Positions 23,301 through 34,605 of a DNA stretch of 64,000 nt are shown here, in pieces. Location of the stretch: positions 5,684,501-5,748,500 of the forward strand of contig OU342821.1 of NCBI GenBank assembly GCA_910591455.2. The letters are read 5' to 3'. Position numbers and translations under genes: made by a program. The notes beneath the pieces were generated by a model. It had not been told where the DNA came from and ran no database searches. It saw only the letters and a program-made list of their open reading frames with translations. Each line of letters opens with the position of its first letter. Within the stretch, counting starts at the first letter, position 1. Origin of the DNA: Pholis gunnellus. Lineage: Eukaryota > Chordata > Actinopteri > Perciformes > Pholidae.

Positions 23301-25290
23301 TGAGTGTGGCAAAAACAAATATCCACCCACTGCAGACAGCAGTGCAACTGCAGTATCCCCCCCCCCCCCCAACCCAGTGCGACAAGCTTTTTCGAGGCTG
23401 ACTCATAGAAAAAGCTTAAGAGCAGTCAACTAAGAGCTCTATGTGTACTTGTAATCAGTTGCAGCACACCAGTTTTATGTTTATAGCAACTATAGCTGAA
23501 CTTTCACACTGAATCTAATAACAAGTAGTATATTTGTAGGCCTAATGAACACAGCTGTGATAGTTTGATAAATCAGACACTGCAGATATTTCAAAATTGT
23601 ACAATTTTGTGGACTTCGGCATGTCCTAGGACTTTTACAAGGGCCCTGACGGATGAAAAAGGTTGAAAAACTCCATATATTTGCTCAAATAAAAATGCCT
23701 TGAGAGAACTAACAAATCTGCATATTGTGGAGAAGTATAAAATAATCTCCACATATCTCCTGGAGCTTGAAAACAGGCCAGCGGGACATTACGGTTTCAG
23801 ATAGGTACGGATCGGACATGCAGGAGATTTTCATTAGGATTAAAGAGATACAAAGGCTATAAAGTAGTTTAAAAGCCTTTTGGGTTTATTTTACTGGGAA
23901 AATAAGATAATAGTCCTTTTCTTAAAACACCAATAAAATGTTACAAGAGTGAACATCCTCTAGATTCTGTGTTTTACGGTAGATCAGCCGCCTTCACCCA
24001 ACTTGATTTCTTATTTCCCTTTTAATTTTCCCAACCTGCGAGGTTGGTGGCACCTTTTTTTGCTAAGCTGAGTATATTAAAAGTTTCAGGAGCTCTGTAA
24101 ATAGTTTCTGAATGTCTCGTCTCGTTTCCTCATTAATGGAATCATCCAGGATGCTGGTGTTCAGCCAGCCTCGCTCCTGCATTCAAGCAGCAAACTGGAG
24201 GAACAATTAGGCGCACTAATCTCATGAGAGCAAGCCTTTACCTCCCTATGAATAATTTAGCATTTAACCAGCTGAAGCTGATAACAACAAAATGTATTTC
24301 CCTCTGCCAAGCGGAGGCTGCAGCCGCCGGAGTTCCTCCCCCCCCCCCCCACACACAATTGTAACCATTTCCTGATGTCTGAAGTCAGCGAATGGGAGAG
24401 AACATCAAATATGAGAGGATGCTCCGAGCGCTTCAGCGCAGTAATGTTTCTATGAGATGCCGGTCCACCCAAGGCGAGGACCCTGACCTTTAAAGTGAAA
24501 GAGTTTAATTATTTTTTATTTGCTTGAAAGGTAACAAGTTCAACAAAAAATCTGCAGACAGGGGCTGAATATACCCAAACCAGAAACACATGCCCATGGG
24601 ATAAATGACTAAGATAGATCAATTTCAGGGCAGAAAAGTCGAAATGTTCTGCTATTGCATGGGCACCGGTGAGAGTGTCCGTCGGCAAGCTACAAATCGC
24701 AGGTTAGCAAACTGGCTTAGATTCAATAATCGCTCGGATCAAGAAAATGGAGAGTAGGGAATAGCAAGAAGAGGATGGAAGACTCCTCTTATTGAAGTCT
24801 TAAGTGCAGTTTGAGTGTGTGAGTCATCCTCTAAAGTTTGAAAAAATAAATGTCAAGCTGTCGTTTCAGTGCAGGAACACAACTCTTCATAGCTTACATC
24901 TGATAGAGCTCCATGACCTGTGCAAATGAGCCGCCGGGTTCAGGAAAAGAATAATAGACGAACGCCTCTTCCCTAAAAAAAACTGCCTTAGGTCTCTCTG
25001 TGTTTACGCCTCTTAGATCTTCACACAGAGCAACTTGACACATATACCTTTAAGGTGTGTCGAGTTGCTCCGTTTTGTATTTTTAGTGCCACTTGTTTTG
25101 TCATAAGTCAAAATGTCTCTACAGTAAATATTCAGTACTTAAGTCAATTAGTTAATCTTTAATTAAGTGTGTGGGAGGCAACTCTTCTCCAATATATCAT
25201 GATTTATTCCTCAAACAATGTCAGCTTTCCCTGAAACCATTTCCAGTTGTTTTATATAGATAGCAAAATAATTACAACGCGTTTGTATAT
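17310..25290. other. Intergenic region between tmem230 and adra1a, left half
   Basis: I find no recognisable coding exon. A frame of 125 codons at 18078-18455 resembles no protein I know and lacks splice context. The region contains short C tracts (about 22249-22260, 23349-23360, 24339-24350), a dispersed-repeat copy near 19340-19480, a TGCATGCATGCATGCA run near 21608, and AT-rich sequence. Some low-repeat stretches, such as 21850-22060, could be conserved non-coding elements. Confidence 0.55.
19337..19485 (+). repeat. Dispersed repeat copy 1 ('caatccatccaa' family)
   Basis: It contains ATGATGGTGCCACATGAAAAG, then CATCCTAATGGGGACACGAA, CGTCCGTACA and CAATTCATCCAACTC, in the same order as the better copies at about 26690 and 37890. 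Diverged. Confidence 0.45.
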
Positions 25291-25291
25291 A

Positions 25292-26354
25292 TACATAAAC
25301 AGTGGTGGGCCGTCAGGGCCAGCTAAGCCTTCTCTGCTGGCCTAAACAGAATCAAAGTTATAGCTATTTCATAATTTAATAATTTTTCACAAATATACTA
25401 CATGTAGTATAATTTTTTTTTTCCATTATCTTATTTTCACATTGCACAGCTCCTGTCTTCCTCTGTTGCTCTGCTTCCAGCCTGCAGCGCTGCTTCCAGT
25501 GCAACTTGTTTTAAGGAGAGCTTTTATCCAATCAGATTCAGCCCTTATTTCTCTATGTAAGGAGAGAGGCCCGATGCCCGCTAGAGAGGCTATGTAGTAT
25601 ATGGGGACGATATGGTTGATTGTCATAGTCTTCAACCAATCAGATATTTAGTTTGACATGTTGGGCGTATTCATTGACGTGCCAGTGGTACCGAGGTAGC
25701 GTCCTAAGTACGTCTGCATTAACGTGCGCTGTGATTGGTCAGTGGGCCAGCGTGACTTTTGTCAAACAGAAAGCTAGCTAGCAGATGTTAGTATTTAGTA
25801 AGAGTTCTGGTTGAAACATATGTAAGTGAAGTTATGACATTGACATGACATTTTTAGCATTTTTTTTTTAACACTGAAGGAGGAGGAGAAATGGATTTGG
25901 GAGTTACGGACTTTGTTAACAAAGAAAGGAGGATGGACTTTGTTTTTAAGTGAAGGCAGCTGTGGTCAGTGAACTGCTTTCATTTTTACATCTGCAGTAG
26001 CGTTACTACTGTGTTCATTTGTCTATCGTGTCGTTTCCCCGCTAAGCTAGTTTAGCTTAGCCTCCCTGAACACATGCAGGGCCTCAGCTGTTTTTTGTTA
26101 TTGTTCCGGGTTCAAAAGCACAGCCCATTGTCTGTTACGTGAGCACAGTCCACCGAAAACATAATATTTCCCACAATTAAGATTCTGCATTTTCCAAATG
26201 CACTAGTATTATTCAAACGTATTGTTCGGTTCGTAAGCCTCGTACCGAACGGTTTAATATGAATACGTGTATTGTTACACCCCTAGAACAGTAGCTCAAT
26301 AGGACAGCACAGAAGGCCCAGGTGTAAAATGCACGGCCCGCCACTGTACATAAC
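25292..26354. mobile_element. Non-autonomous hAT-like DNA transposon with 8-bp target duplication
   Basis: The element spans 25300-26346, about 1047 bases. The left end reads CAGTGGTGGGCCGTCA. The right end, reverse-complemented, reads CAGTGGCGGGCCGTGC, 14 of 16 identical. The flanks are TACATAAA (25292-25299) and TACATAAC (26347-26354), a 7/8 matched 8-bp target site duplication as made by hAT elements. No transposase-like frame is present, so it would depend on a partner. Near its right end, TGTTACACCCCTAG at about 26273-26286 looks like the end of a second repeat nested inside. The superfamily is inferred from end sequence and duplication length. Confidence 0.8.
26140..26286 (-). mobile_element. 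Nested repeat end inside the hAT-like element
   Basis: Read on the minus strand, the piece starts CTAGGGGTGTAACAATACAC and continues through AAACCGTTCGGTACGAGG and CGAACCGAACAATACG. This is the order of a common teleost AGGGGTGTAAC-ended DNA element. Only one terminus is evident; the left limit is approximate. Confidence 0.5.
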
Positions 26355-26689
26355 ATATTGGCATTTCTTTTCCGTTTCAAAATAACAGTAGGGTTGAAGT
26401 TAAAACATTGAGAAAAATGTTTTTTTAGGTAAATCAACTTCCCAGTATGAACACATGAGTTTTTTTTACTTCCTCTGTTCATTTGAATGAGCCAGAGAAC
26501 GAGACTGGACCGACGGCTGGGAGGCCAAGAAGTTGAAAAAGATTCTGAGGCTGACTGACCGCAGTTATTACAAACTCTACAAATCATCCTGAGGGAAACG
26601 CAACCGTCTAAACAAACCTTCATGGCAACCACTCCAATAGTTTTCTAGAAATTCAATTTGCTAGAGGAGAAGTCCACAGAGGATGTGGA

Positions 26690-26960
26690 TACACTATCTG
26701 GGAACCATGAATGTCTGTTCAACATTTTATGCCAATTCATCAACTAGATGTTGAGACATTTAGTAGATCATTGAAAACTTAGACCTGCTTGTCACGTTAA
26801 TTGAAAAGTCAGATGATGATCACTAAAGTCTCAAGGATTCATCCTCAGGGGACAGTGAACGTTTGTACAAAATTGCTTAGCAATCCATCCAACAGTTGTT
26901 GAGCTCTTTTAGCCTGGACCAAAGTGGTGGACCAGCAGACCAAGATTGCCATTCATGGAG
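26690..26960 (+). repeat. Dispersed repeat copy 2 ('gaccaaagtggtggac' family)
   Basis: It contains GGATTCATCCTCAGGGGACA, CAATCCATCCAACAGTTGTT, GACCAAAGTGGTGGACCAGC and ATTGCCATTCATGGAGC. The same ordered blocks recur at 37890-38085 in this window. It is a widespread teleost repeat whose class I cannot assign. Confidence 0.6.
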
Positions 26961-27639
26961 CGGTCAAAAAGACACTCCATGTGAAACACAGAAATAATGG
27001 AATGCACTTTATGAGCCTCTGCAGAGCCCTGTTTGTGCTAAATGAAGTGTATATTCTAAACGATAAAACTCTTTTTATATACTCTGGGACAAGAAGCAAG
27101 CCAATCCAAGAACAATATAACGTCAGCCCCGAAAGAACAGTGAAAGTTCCAATATAAACCCATAGACTAGAACGATCCATATACTAGATCAATACACCCG
27201 GTGGCAGCAGACGTATGAGACAGCTCAGCCATTTGAAGATGAATGCATCTTCCTGACATGCCAGACAGAAGTGAAGAAAAGAGTCTAAAAGTGAACACTG
27301 CTGCCGGAGCCCTCGGAGGCATCTGAGACACCTGTGGTCAGGTCACGGAGCCGTCACAGAAGCCATAAATAACTCAACCAGAAACAATAACCTGAGAGAA
27401 GAAAAAGCCGATTTGTCATCCTCTGGGTATTAGTGACGTACTGGACCCCTCCCAATCAGAGTCTGCGCCAATACACCTGCTATTTCTCTGCAGAACAACG
27501 CCAGGCACCACCAGGACCGAGCAATTTCCTTCGGCCCCCATGGATCAGCACACATCCTAAATGTTCTGACTCACTAAAAGTCCTGCAAACAGTGTGCTTC
27601 CAACTCGTGGCAAGGGCTGCTCTTATTCCCTTCCTGTCT

Positions 27640-27890
27640 TAACAAGACCATATCTCTGTGCACAAGTGTAAGAACCTGACTGGCCAGCGCAGAGCCCTGA
27701 ACTCAACCTCATCCAACACCTTTGGAATGAACTGGAACTCCCGACTGTTAGACACCCAATTTCAGTATCGACGTCACTATTGCTCTTGAAGCTGAACGGT
27801 AGCGTATCCCTGCAGCCAGGTCACAAAATCTGGTGGAGGGTCTAAAACCAGAAGAGTGGAGGCTATTAAGGCAGCAGATTAAACCTTACA
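27640..27890 (+). pseudogene. Tc1/mariner-like transposase C-terminal remnant
   Basis: Short frame pieces read LNLIQHLWNELE (near 27700-27740) and, after frameshifts and stops, RRVEAIKAAD (near 27850-27885). These match the ordered NPIEHLWDELE...RRVEAVIAAKGG end of Tc1-like transposases. The frame is broken at least twice and the start of the gene is absent. Confidence 0.6.
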
Positions 27891-28199
27891 TTACAACTAG
27901 TCAGGTTAAGATGAAGTTTGTCTGGAGAGTTGCACTGCAGCAATGTTCATGACTTTATTCAAACCAAAAAGGGTTTATCCCTTCGGGAGCATGACTGTGG
28001 TCCTCAAATTGTATCTCAATCAACCCCATTACATTGGTAAATATCCTGTGTGCAAAGAATTAAGCCTGGTGTTGGTGCTTGGGCAAAGTTTGCAGTCTCA
28101 ATTGGAAAGTGGTTCATCACCTGGGGAGCATGAATCTGTCAGATGATTCGTGGCCATCTGCCCATTAGATTTAGATATATCTGGTGAACCAATACAAAT

Positions 28200-28480
28200 T
28201 TGAACGGTAACGCAATGCTGATAAAAGTCAAGGGTCACCAAAAACATTATGATTCATCCTCAGTGGACGACAAATATATATACAGTGAACAATGATAGAT
28301 TTAAGGAAATCCAACCATTAGTCTTTGATTCAACAAGTCCTCCAAACTAAACAACAACAAAAAACGATGTCATCATTGCCTTCCAAAAAGGGAATTGTCT
28401 CACCTTGTCATGGAGCACTTTGTTGCTTGTGGGAAAGTTGTCACGCTAGACGAAAAGTCAGGGGTCACAAGTTCAAATCG
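28200..28480 (+). repeat. Dispersed repeat copies 3 (fragmented)
   Basis: AAGTCAAGGGTCACCAAAAA, then GATTCATCCTCAGTGGACGA, with a second partial start GAAAAGTCAGGGGTCACAAG near 28450. These are blocks of the same family as the copies at 26690 and 37890. Confidence 0.45.
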
Positions 28481-29083
28481 TAGTAATTTGATAATTATAT
28501 ACATTTTGTCAACTAACAATGTTAGTTTGACTTCCCTGTCCTGTCTGTTGCCCATCTGAAATATTAAAAAATGTCACATTTTAGAAAAATAACAAAATAA
28601 TTTCAGAAAACAGGTGGGCGCTGTAAAAACACCAGCAGAAAAATAGTCGTAGTAGTATTTGTTGGGAACTATTTTCAGCAGCGGATTAATACATATTGTT
28701 TATACAGTTTAGCATTTGTGAACAACTAAAAAAAAACAGTGGGGCTTACTGATGTGTTTTGACAGCAATGGAAGAAAAATATAGAGACGACAATAATGTG
28801 TGTGATGAATACCTTGTTTGCCAAGTCCACTATAAATTCCAAGTGCATATTTGTACCTTTAAGATAAGTGTTATTTCTCCACCTTTCGTATGAACTTAAA
28901 AAAAACAGTCCCTTTCACGTTACTTATAAACATCTACAAACACAAAATAAGTTAGAGTTTTTGATTATTAGTAAGTTCGTGATAACGTCTATGTGCGTTG
29001 TCTCGCACACAGTTAATAAATAAACGAGCAGGGTGCGCGGACACCCGCTAATTTAAAAAAAAAAGGTATGAGCCGCGCGGGCA

Positions 29084-29294
29084 GGGGGGCGGGGCCTGGA
29101 AGGATCAGGTGGGGTGGGTCCACTGTGACTTTCTCTCCCTGTAGAGGAGGCAGCAGAGACGGGCGCCCCTTGCACTCCGTGCTGGCGGACAGAAGAACAC
29201 ACGACTGCCTCTCAGAGAAAATTTGCTTTAAAAATAACTGTTTTCCTTTTCTTTTTAACTCGGTGCAGTGAGATGTGTGCGCGCTCCGTAACAG
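29084..29294 (+). promoter_or_regulatory. adra1a: Likely adra1a promoter and 5' UTR exon
   Basis: A GC box (GGGGGGCGGGGCC at about 29085-29097) lies just upstream of a GC-rich block with several CpGs. The block ends in GTAACAG|GTACGT, a strong donor with the last exon base at 29294. The next good acceptor is TTTGTCTTTCAG at 33443-33454, upstream of the receptor coding exon. The block contains no in-frame receptor sequence. It is therefore proposed as the untranslated first exon, with the transcription start unknown (somewhere near 29100-29150). Confidence 0.45.
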
Positions 29295-29919
29295 GTACGT
29301 TTTTTTCTTCTTCTCCCTCCATCCCACAGCTCACTTCACAGGCTGTGTGACTTCCAATTTCCATAATGGATCGTTATGATTATTTGTGATTTTTTTGTAA
29401 TCAGCTGGAGGATGTGATGATTGTTTTTTTTTAATTAGCCACTGATGAGCACATTGGGAAAATTGCTTTTTTTTTCCCTCCGTCATTTGGTTGAGCTGAT
29501 TCATGCAGTCTGATGTTCAGTAATTGTTTATTACTTGCATATCTCAAAAGTATTCGCAGGTGATAAAAGTACAAAGTAAACATGTTTCATATTTATAATG
29601 AACAACACTTTCCCTTTGCAGCCTCATTTAGATTTATTGCCAGAACATATTTCTCTCAACAGGTAGGCCATCTAAATGTAAAAACACAGAAGTGGCAATG
29701 GGCTGTAAATAAAGATACTCTGTAAAAGATATCGAGGAATGATTAAAGCTGCAAAGGCTCATGGTTTGAGGCTTAGGGAAATTAAATATCATCAGCCTCT
29801 GGGATAGAGCTGCCTCAGATGAAAACACACTTAACTTTCCTTTCTGAAGGGCAGTGTGCAGCTAGTGTTCAAGGGTGATAAGATGCAATGATTAATGTCA
29901 TACAGGTTTTAAGTTATGA

Positions 29920-29924
29920 CCCCC

Positions 29925-29955
<31 letters not shown>

Positions 29956-29961
29956 ACACAC
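29920..29961. repeat. Poly-C followed by (CA)n
   Basis: 22 C residues run straight into ten CA units, in adra1a intron 1. Confidence 0.95.
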
Positions 29962-30719
29962 CTTTTTCCTGGAGTACAGCTTTTCTGAAATGGACTTCAA
30001 GTGTAGAGTAATTTATCATGGTAGTGCACTGCTCCAGAGGACTGACACAAACTGTTATATAACAGTTGGTAAAAAAAAATCTAATGATATATGAACTCTA
30101 CAGTGGCCTGAGCTGCCAGCAGAACACATTACCGTGAAGGAGATCCATGTGTGTACTTAAAAAGGATGCTGGATTTCATTTGTTTTGATGTGACCTAACG
30201 GACGGCTACGCCAGTCGACATTTAAAATCCGAGCATTCGTCCAAGCGGTGGTGTTGTTGGAGAAATGTTCCAATACAAATTGTGATTTTAGCAACTAACA
30301 TTCTCTGCTTCCGCCTTCCTATTTGCTGCGTTTTCTCTTTTACATCAGTGTGAATTAATCTTTGTCGGTGGGTTTGAACTATCATTGGGACAAAACAAGC
30401 AATTTTAAGAAGTCTATGCGGTCCCTAGGAACACTTGTTTGGCATTTTTCCACTCTTCTCTGTCATTTGTCAACCAATCGACACATTTCACAGGTAGTCG
30501 ATAAAAAAAATTTGAAATGAACCTAGAACCTAGAACTCGTGGGCAGCAATAAATCAGACGTGCTGCAGGTTAAACAAAGTGCTGCAGCTGTGATCTTTTC
30601 TTCTACAACCTCGACAATGAGTGTCTTGCTAAATACAATAAATGTAGAGGGATTTGTGGAACACAATGCAGCACAGTTTGTTTCAGAAAAGCAAACAGAG
30701 TAACTGTTGTCAGGAAGAC

Positions 30720-31090
30720 TCATGCTGATATTGTGCGCATTACCCTTGCGATAGTAAGGCTATGAGCTGCTGCTCTGATTGAATATGCCCGTGGTCAGGC
30801 TACATTAAGCCATTTAATATGCTTGCTAATATTCCGTCTCCTAAAACAGAACCATAATTATCATTTCTAATATGAGATTTAATTGGCAGCCTTGCTTAAA
30901 TTTTGCAATGGCCGCTCAGACTGAGGAGGCTGACGGGAAAGTTTCTTCAAGGGCAAAGCGTCATCTTTCCATGAACTCCACTAATGCAATAAAATGAGCA
31001 GTGGACCTTCGGATTTTAGATGTAAATTGGATAGTAATGATGTCCGCTGATGCCTTTTAATCAAATATTACCTGCAGGGAATGAGAGATG
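30720..31090. other. Repeat-poor intronic block, candidate conserved non-coding element
   Basis: This adra1a intron 1 stretch lacks simple repeats and known mobile-element words. It has homeodomain- and POU-like AT cores (CATTTAATATGC, ATAATTATCATTTC, GATTTAATTGG). Base composition alone suggests possible constraint; cross-species alignment would be needed to show it. Confidence 0.25.
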
Positions 31091-33010
31091 TGTGCAGTCT
31101 CACTGCTGGGATGAAATGCTGTTAAGGATGCAACTAGTGATGTTTGTCTATTCATCTCTGGATTCTTTTATTACATTTTTTTCTTCCAAATTGAGTAAAC
31201 AAGCCAATCACAAGTTCTTCAGAGGCCGAGGTGATGTCTTTAACTTGTTCTTTTTGTGACCAACAATCCAAAACCCCACGAAAATTCACGTTGCAATGAT
31301 ATAAAATAGAGAAAAGTGGCCAATTGTCACTTTTAAGTAGCTGGAATTAGGACATATTTGGTATTTCTGCCTGATAAATTAAAATCAATTGTGAATGCTC
31401 TGAGGTTAATCAAACATCTTGACATTTGAGGATGATGTCTTTCCTATAGGGCACATGTCAACGCATCAATAGGATTTGTGAGGTTTTCATTGATTCTTAA
31501 ATTGACTTGCTCTCTGTTTGCTCTCTGTTTGTTGCTCAGTTCCCTCACGTAACATGTATTGCAGGCCTTTTGTTCTGATCTTTTTGCTTCCATTTCCTAT
31601 CTGGAGAACTGCACAGCAACAGCACTCTACAGCAGAAGAATGAGTCCTACAAACAGGAAATGAGTCAGCATTTTTGCACTTCCGGTTCCCTCTTCTTGAA
31701 GTCAATGGGTTTTTAAATTGGCTTTTTGGTTAGTTTGCACATGATGATTAAATACAACGTGTCAGCCAAGCAGCTTCAGGACTTCGACATGACACATGTC
31801 CCAGATGTTTTAAAATTCAGGAAAGACTTATTTGCCGGAATAAAGTCGTTTTTACCGTCAGTGAATTGTTTCTACTGTATCGCCTCGGGGACAATGTAAA
31901 TCTATTTCCCGCCTGACACTTTTCACAGTAACTGTAGTCCTCAAACACAGGTGGGCTGAGGAAATACACTTTTTAGACGGGGTTAATCTCTTTAGAGCAG
32001 GCACTTCACCACACTGAGAAATCTCATTATGAGCTAAAAAAGCCATTCCAAGTATCACTGCGTTCAGTCATCCCCTGCTGAAACAATCCGAGACATCCAT
32101 TCGCCGCCCGTTTCATTTTCAAATTCCCCCTCCGGCTACTGACGAGGAAATCCCGGCATCGGGTGTTTATTTGGGCAGATTTTGTTCTGCCTCGTGGTGA
32201 CATGCGCAGCGAGCGAAAGCCTTTGATCCAGCACGAACACCCTACGAGCATGACTCCGCTCTCCAAAGGCTTTATCTCCTACTGCTTTTACATTCTTTTT
32301 TTTTTTCTTCCCTTGCCGCCGTTTATCTCTTTCAGTGACATCCCAGATCGCCAACACGTACACCGAGAGTGCTGCTGAGTGGGACTATCAGCGGGCCGAA
32401 GCCTTTGCGTCAGTAATATAGTTCTCTCCTCAAGGTTCAATTGCTGGCCTGTCATCCACCGTTTGAGTTAGAGCTCCGCTTGCAGACACAAGACCTTCAA
32501 GGAAGCCATCACAGGCTCCGGCTGAATTATCTCTGCTTTGATTTATCTTTGTATTCCCTGGATGGCTGGCTGGTTTTCTCATAATGCCACAGATGATTTT
32601 TCTTTTTGCCCCCCGAGGAACATTATTGCCGCCGTGGTGTCCTCGTCTTTACCCCTGTTGCTTTTGATTATGTCTCGTCCATTGTTTTTATTTTCTATTA
32701 TAACACCCACCACCCCTACTGCTCACAAGCTCTGTTGCCTCCGCCCAGTAAATAGATATTTTTGCTTTAAAATTGATCTGTCTGGTTAAATAAAGGTTTA
32801 ACAAGACTCAGGTATGAGAAATGGGGCGCTTTATGGTGCGAGTGCTTGCCGAGGCAAAAAGACAAGTTGGCATTTCTTTGATGAATAAGGAAATTGCAAA
32901 TGCCATTTAGTTCATTCAAGCATAACCTCCATTTCTGCAAATGCAGCATAGTAGGGGGCAGAATAATTTGTAAATAGAAAGACTGAATCTTGTAAAAAGA
33001 GACTATTAAG

Positions 33011-33243
33011 TGATATTTTACCCCTTAATCATAAACTGTGATCTTTATGATACTGTAGAAACATGGGCGGTGCAACATGGCGGACTCAGTGATGAAGGGG
33101 TCGATCTAAGTGAGCAAAAACACAACGGTTTTTAGTTGGTGATTTAGTAGGTGATTATACACAAATGAAAACATAATTATGAATATTATATTCCATTTCT
33201 GTTAATTAATACAGCCCCTTAAATCCTACACATTGGACCTTTT
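33011..33243. repeat. Fish interspersed repeat in adra1a intron 1
   Basis: It contains GGTGCAACATGGCGGACTC, GGTGATTATACACAAATGAA, AATATTATATTCCATTTCTG and CCTTAAATCCTACACATTGG in the order of a common teleost short repeat. Recognised from memory, with approximate ends. Confidence 0.55.
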
Positions 33244-33454
33244 GTGCAGTTTTTTTATAAAATCCCCTGAATGTGTTGAATATACTTTCATCCCTTTTGT
33301 TGTTTTAAAAGGCTTCCTGCATTAAAGCCTTTCATTATGACAGAACCTGTTGTTCTAAATCCACCAGTGACCACCTAAAACATGAATATTTGTCCTTTCT
33401 GTCAAGCTATTGTGGACTAAATACAACGAAACCGTGGCATTGTTTGTCTTTCAG

Positions 33455-33686
33455 AATACGACATCGTGCCAAGGAACCCTGCCAGAGGCCACGTGATCGA
33501 TGGAGTGTTGGCAACAGTCCCTGCATCACCAAATGAACTGGCGGAGCAGTTTGTGCAGCAAGAAGAGCTTTTATCCGCATAATTAGGAGGAGCAGAACAA
33601 GGCAGCTGTAATTGAGTAACAGATGTGGCATGAATGGCATCAATCTGCAAGGCACTTGCACAACTCAATGCACCCAACAGATAACA
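33455..33686 (+). other. adra1a: adra1a 5' UTR part of exon 2
   Basis: The acceptor TTTGTCTTTCAG ends at 33454. The leader that follows has an in-frame TAA at 33609-33611, which excludes any start upstream of it. It also contains an overlapping upstream reading frame (33623-33700). Confidence 0.6.
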
Positions 33687-33700
33687 ATGGCTGCTGCTGA
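33623..33700 (+). other. Overlapping upstream ORF in the adra1a leader
   Basis: An ATG at 33623 opens a 25-codon frame, shifted by one base relative to the receptor. It ends with TGA at 33698-33700, just past the preferred receptor start at 33687. Such overlapping uORFs usually lower translation of the main frame. Effect here is inferred. Confidence 0.5.
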
Positions 33701-34605
33701 GAACACCAGTGTTTTCCCCGTGGCAGGTCGCTGTACCAACTGCAGCTCCTCCGCCCACCCAGGGATGGATGTAGCCAAGGCGGTGGTTTTGGGGGTGGTG
33801 CTGGTGGTGTTTGTTGTGTTCGGGGTCCTTGGCAACATCCTTGTCATCCTGTCGGTGTTGCTCCACCGCCACTGGCGCTCCGTGACTCATTACTTCATTG
33901 CCAACCTCGCTGCGGCGGACCTGCTGCTCAGCTCCGCCGTCCTGCCCTTCTCCGCCACCTCGGAGGCTCTCGGCAGATGGGTGTTTGGCCGGTCCTTCTG
34001 CAGCGTCTGGGCCGCTCTAGACGTCCTCTGCTGCACCGCCTCCATCCTCAGCCTGTGTGTGATCTCCATCGACCGCTACCTGGCTGTCAGCTACCCTCTG
34101 CGCTACCCTGCCATGGCGACGGGGCGGCGAGGCCTGACAGCGGTGGTGGCGCTCTGGGTACTCTCGGCGGCAATATCCGTGGGCCCCCTGTTTGGCTGGA
34201 GGGAGCCCGACCCAGAAGACGAGACGGTGTGCAGCATCACGGAGGAGCCCGGCTACGCTTTGTTCTCAGCACTGGGGTCCTTCTACATACCTCTGGCCAT
34301 CATCCTGGCCATGTACTGTCGCGTGTATACTGTGGCGAAGAGAGAGACGAAGACGCTCAGGAAGAGCAGTGAGGGAAAAGGCGTTGAGACTGAGGGGGTG
34401 ATGCTGAGGGTACACAGAGGGAACGCTGCCCAGACAGGGAAGCCAGAGGGGGGCGACGATGGGGCCGCGACACATAAACGCACCACCTTTTCGCTGCCGA
34501 GGCTGCTGAAGTTCTCAAGAGAAGAGAAGGCAGCCAAGACTCTTGGCATTGTTGTCGGGTGCTTCATTCTGTGCTGGCTCCCTTTTTTCCTGGTGTTACC
34601 CATCG
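33687..34605 (+). CDS. adra1a: adra1a coding exon 1 (N-terminus to end of TM6)
   Basis: Encodes residues 1-306 plus one base of codon 307, through TM6 and FFLVLPIG. The donor is ATCG|GTAGGT. It is strongly GC-rich compared with the flanks, which explains several long antisense and shifted open frames over it. Confidence 0.93.

Noticed and set aside
26213..26632. 139-codon minus-strand frame
   Set aside because: It crosses the right end of the hAT-like element into flanking sequence and shows no transposase motifs.
28460..28480. GTTCAAATC as a tRNA T-arm / Pol III B box
   Set aside because: No A box or cloverleaf at the right distance; it lies in a diverged dispersed repeat.
33612..33629. 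Receptor frame extended upstream from a TTG at 33612
   Set aside because: The frame opens at TTG just after an in-frame TAA at 33609-33611. Vertebrate initiation should use ATG, so the start is 33630 or, better, 33687.
33417..33890. Minus-strand open frame of 157 codons over adra1a exon
   Set aside because: Antisense shadow of the GC-rich receptor exon; no family resemblance and no splice context.
33977..34603. Other long frames in shifted and antisense phases over adra1a
   Set aside because: All lie within the receptor coding exon and translate to low-complexity Arg/Pro/His-rich sequence.
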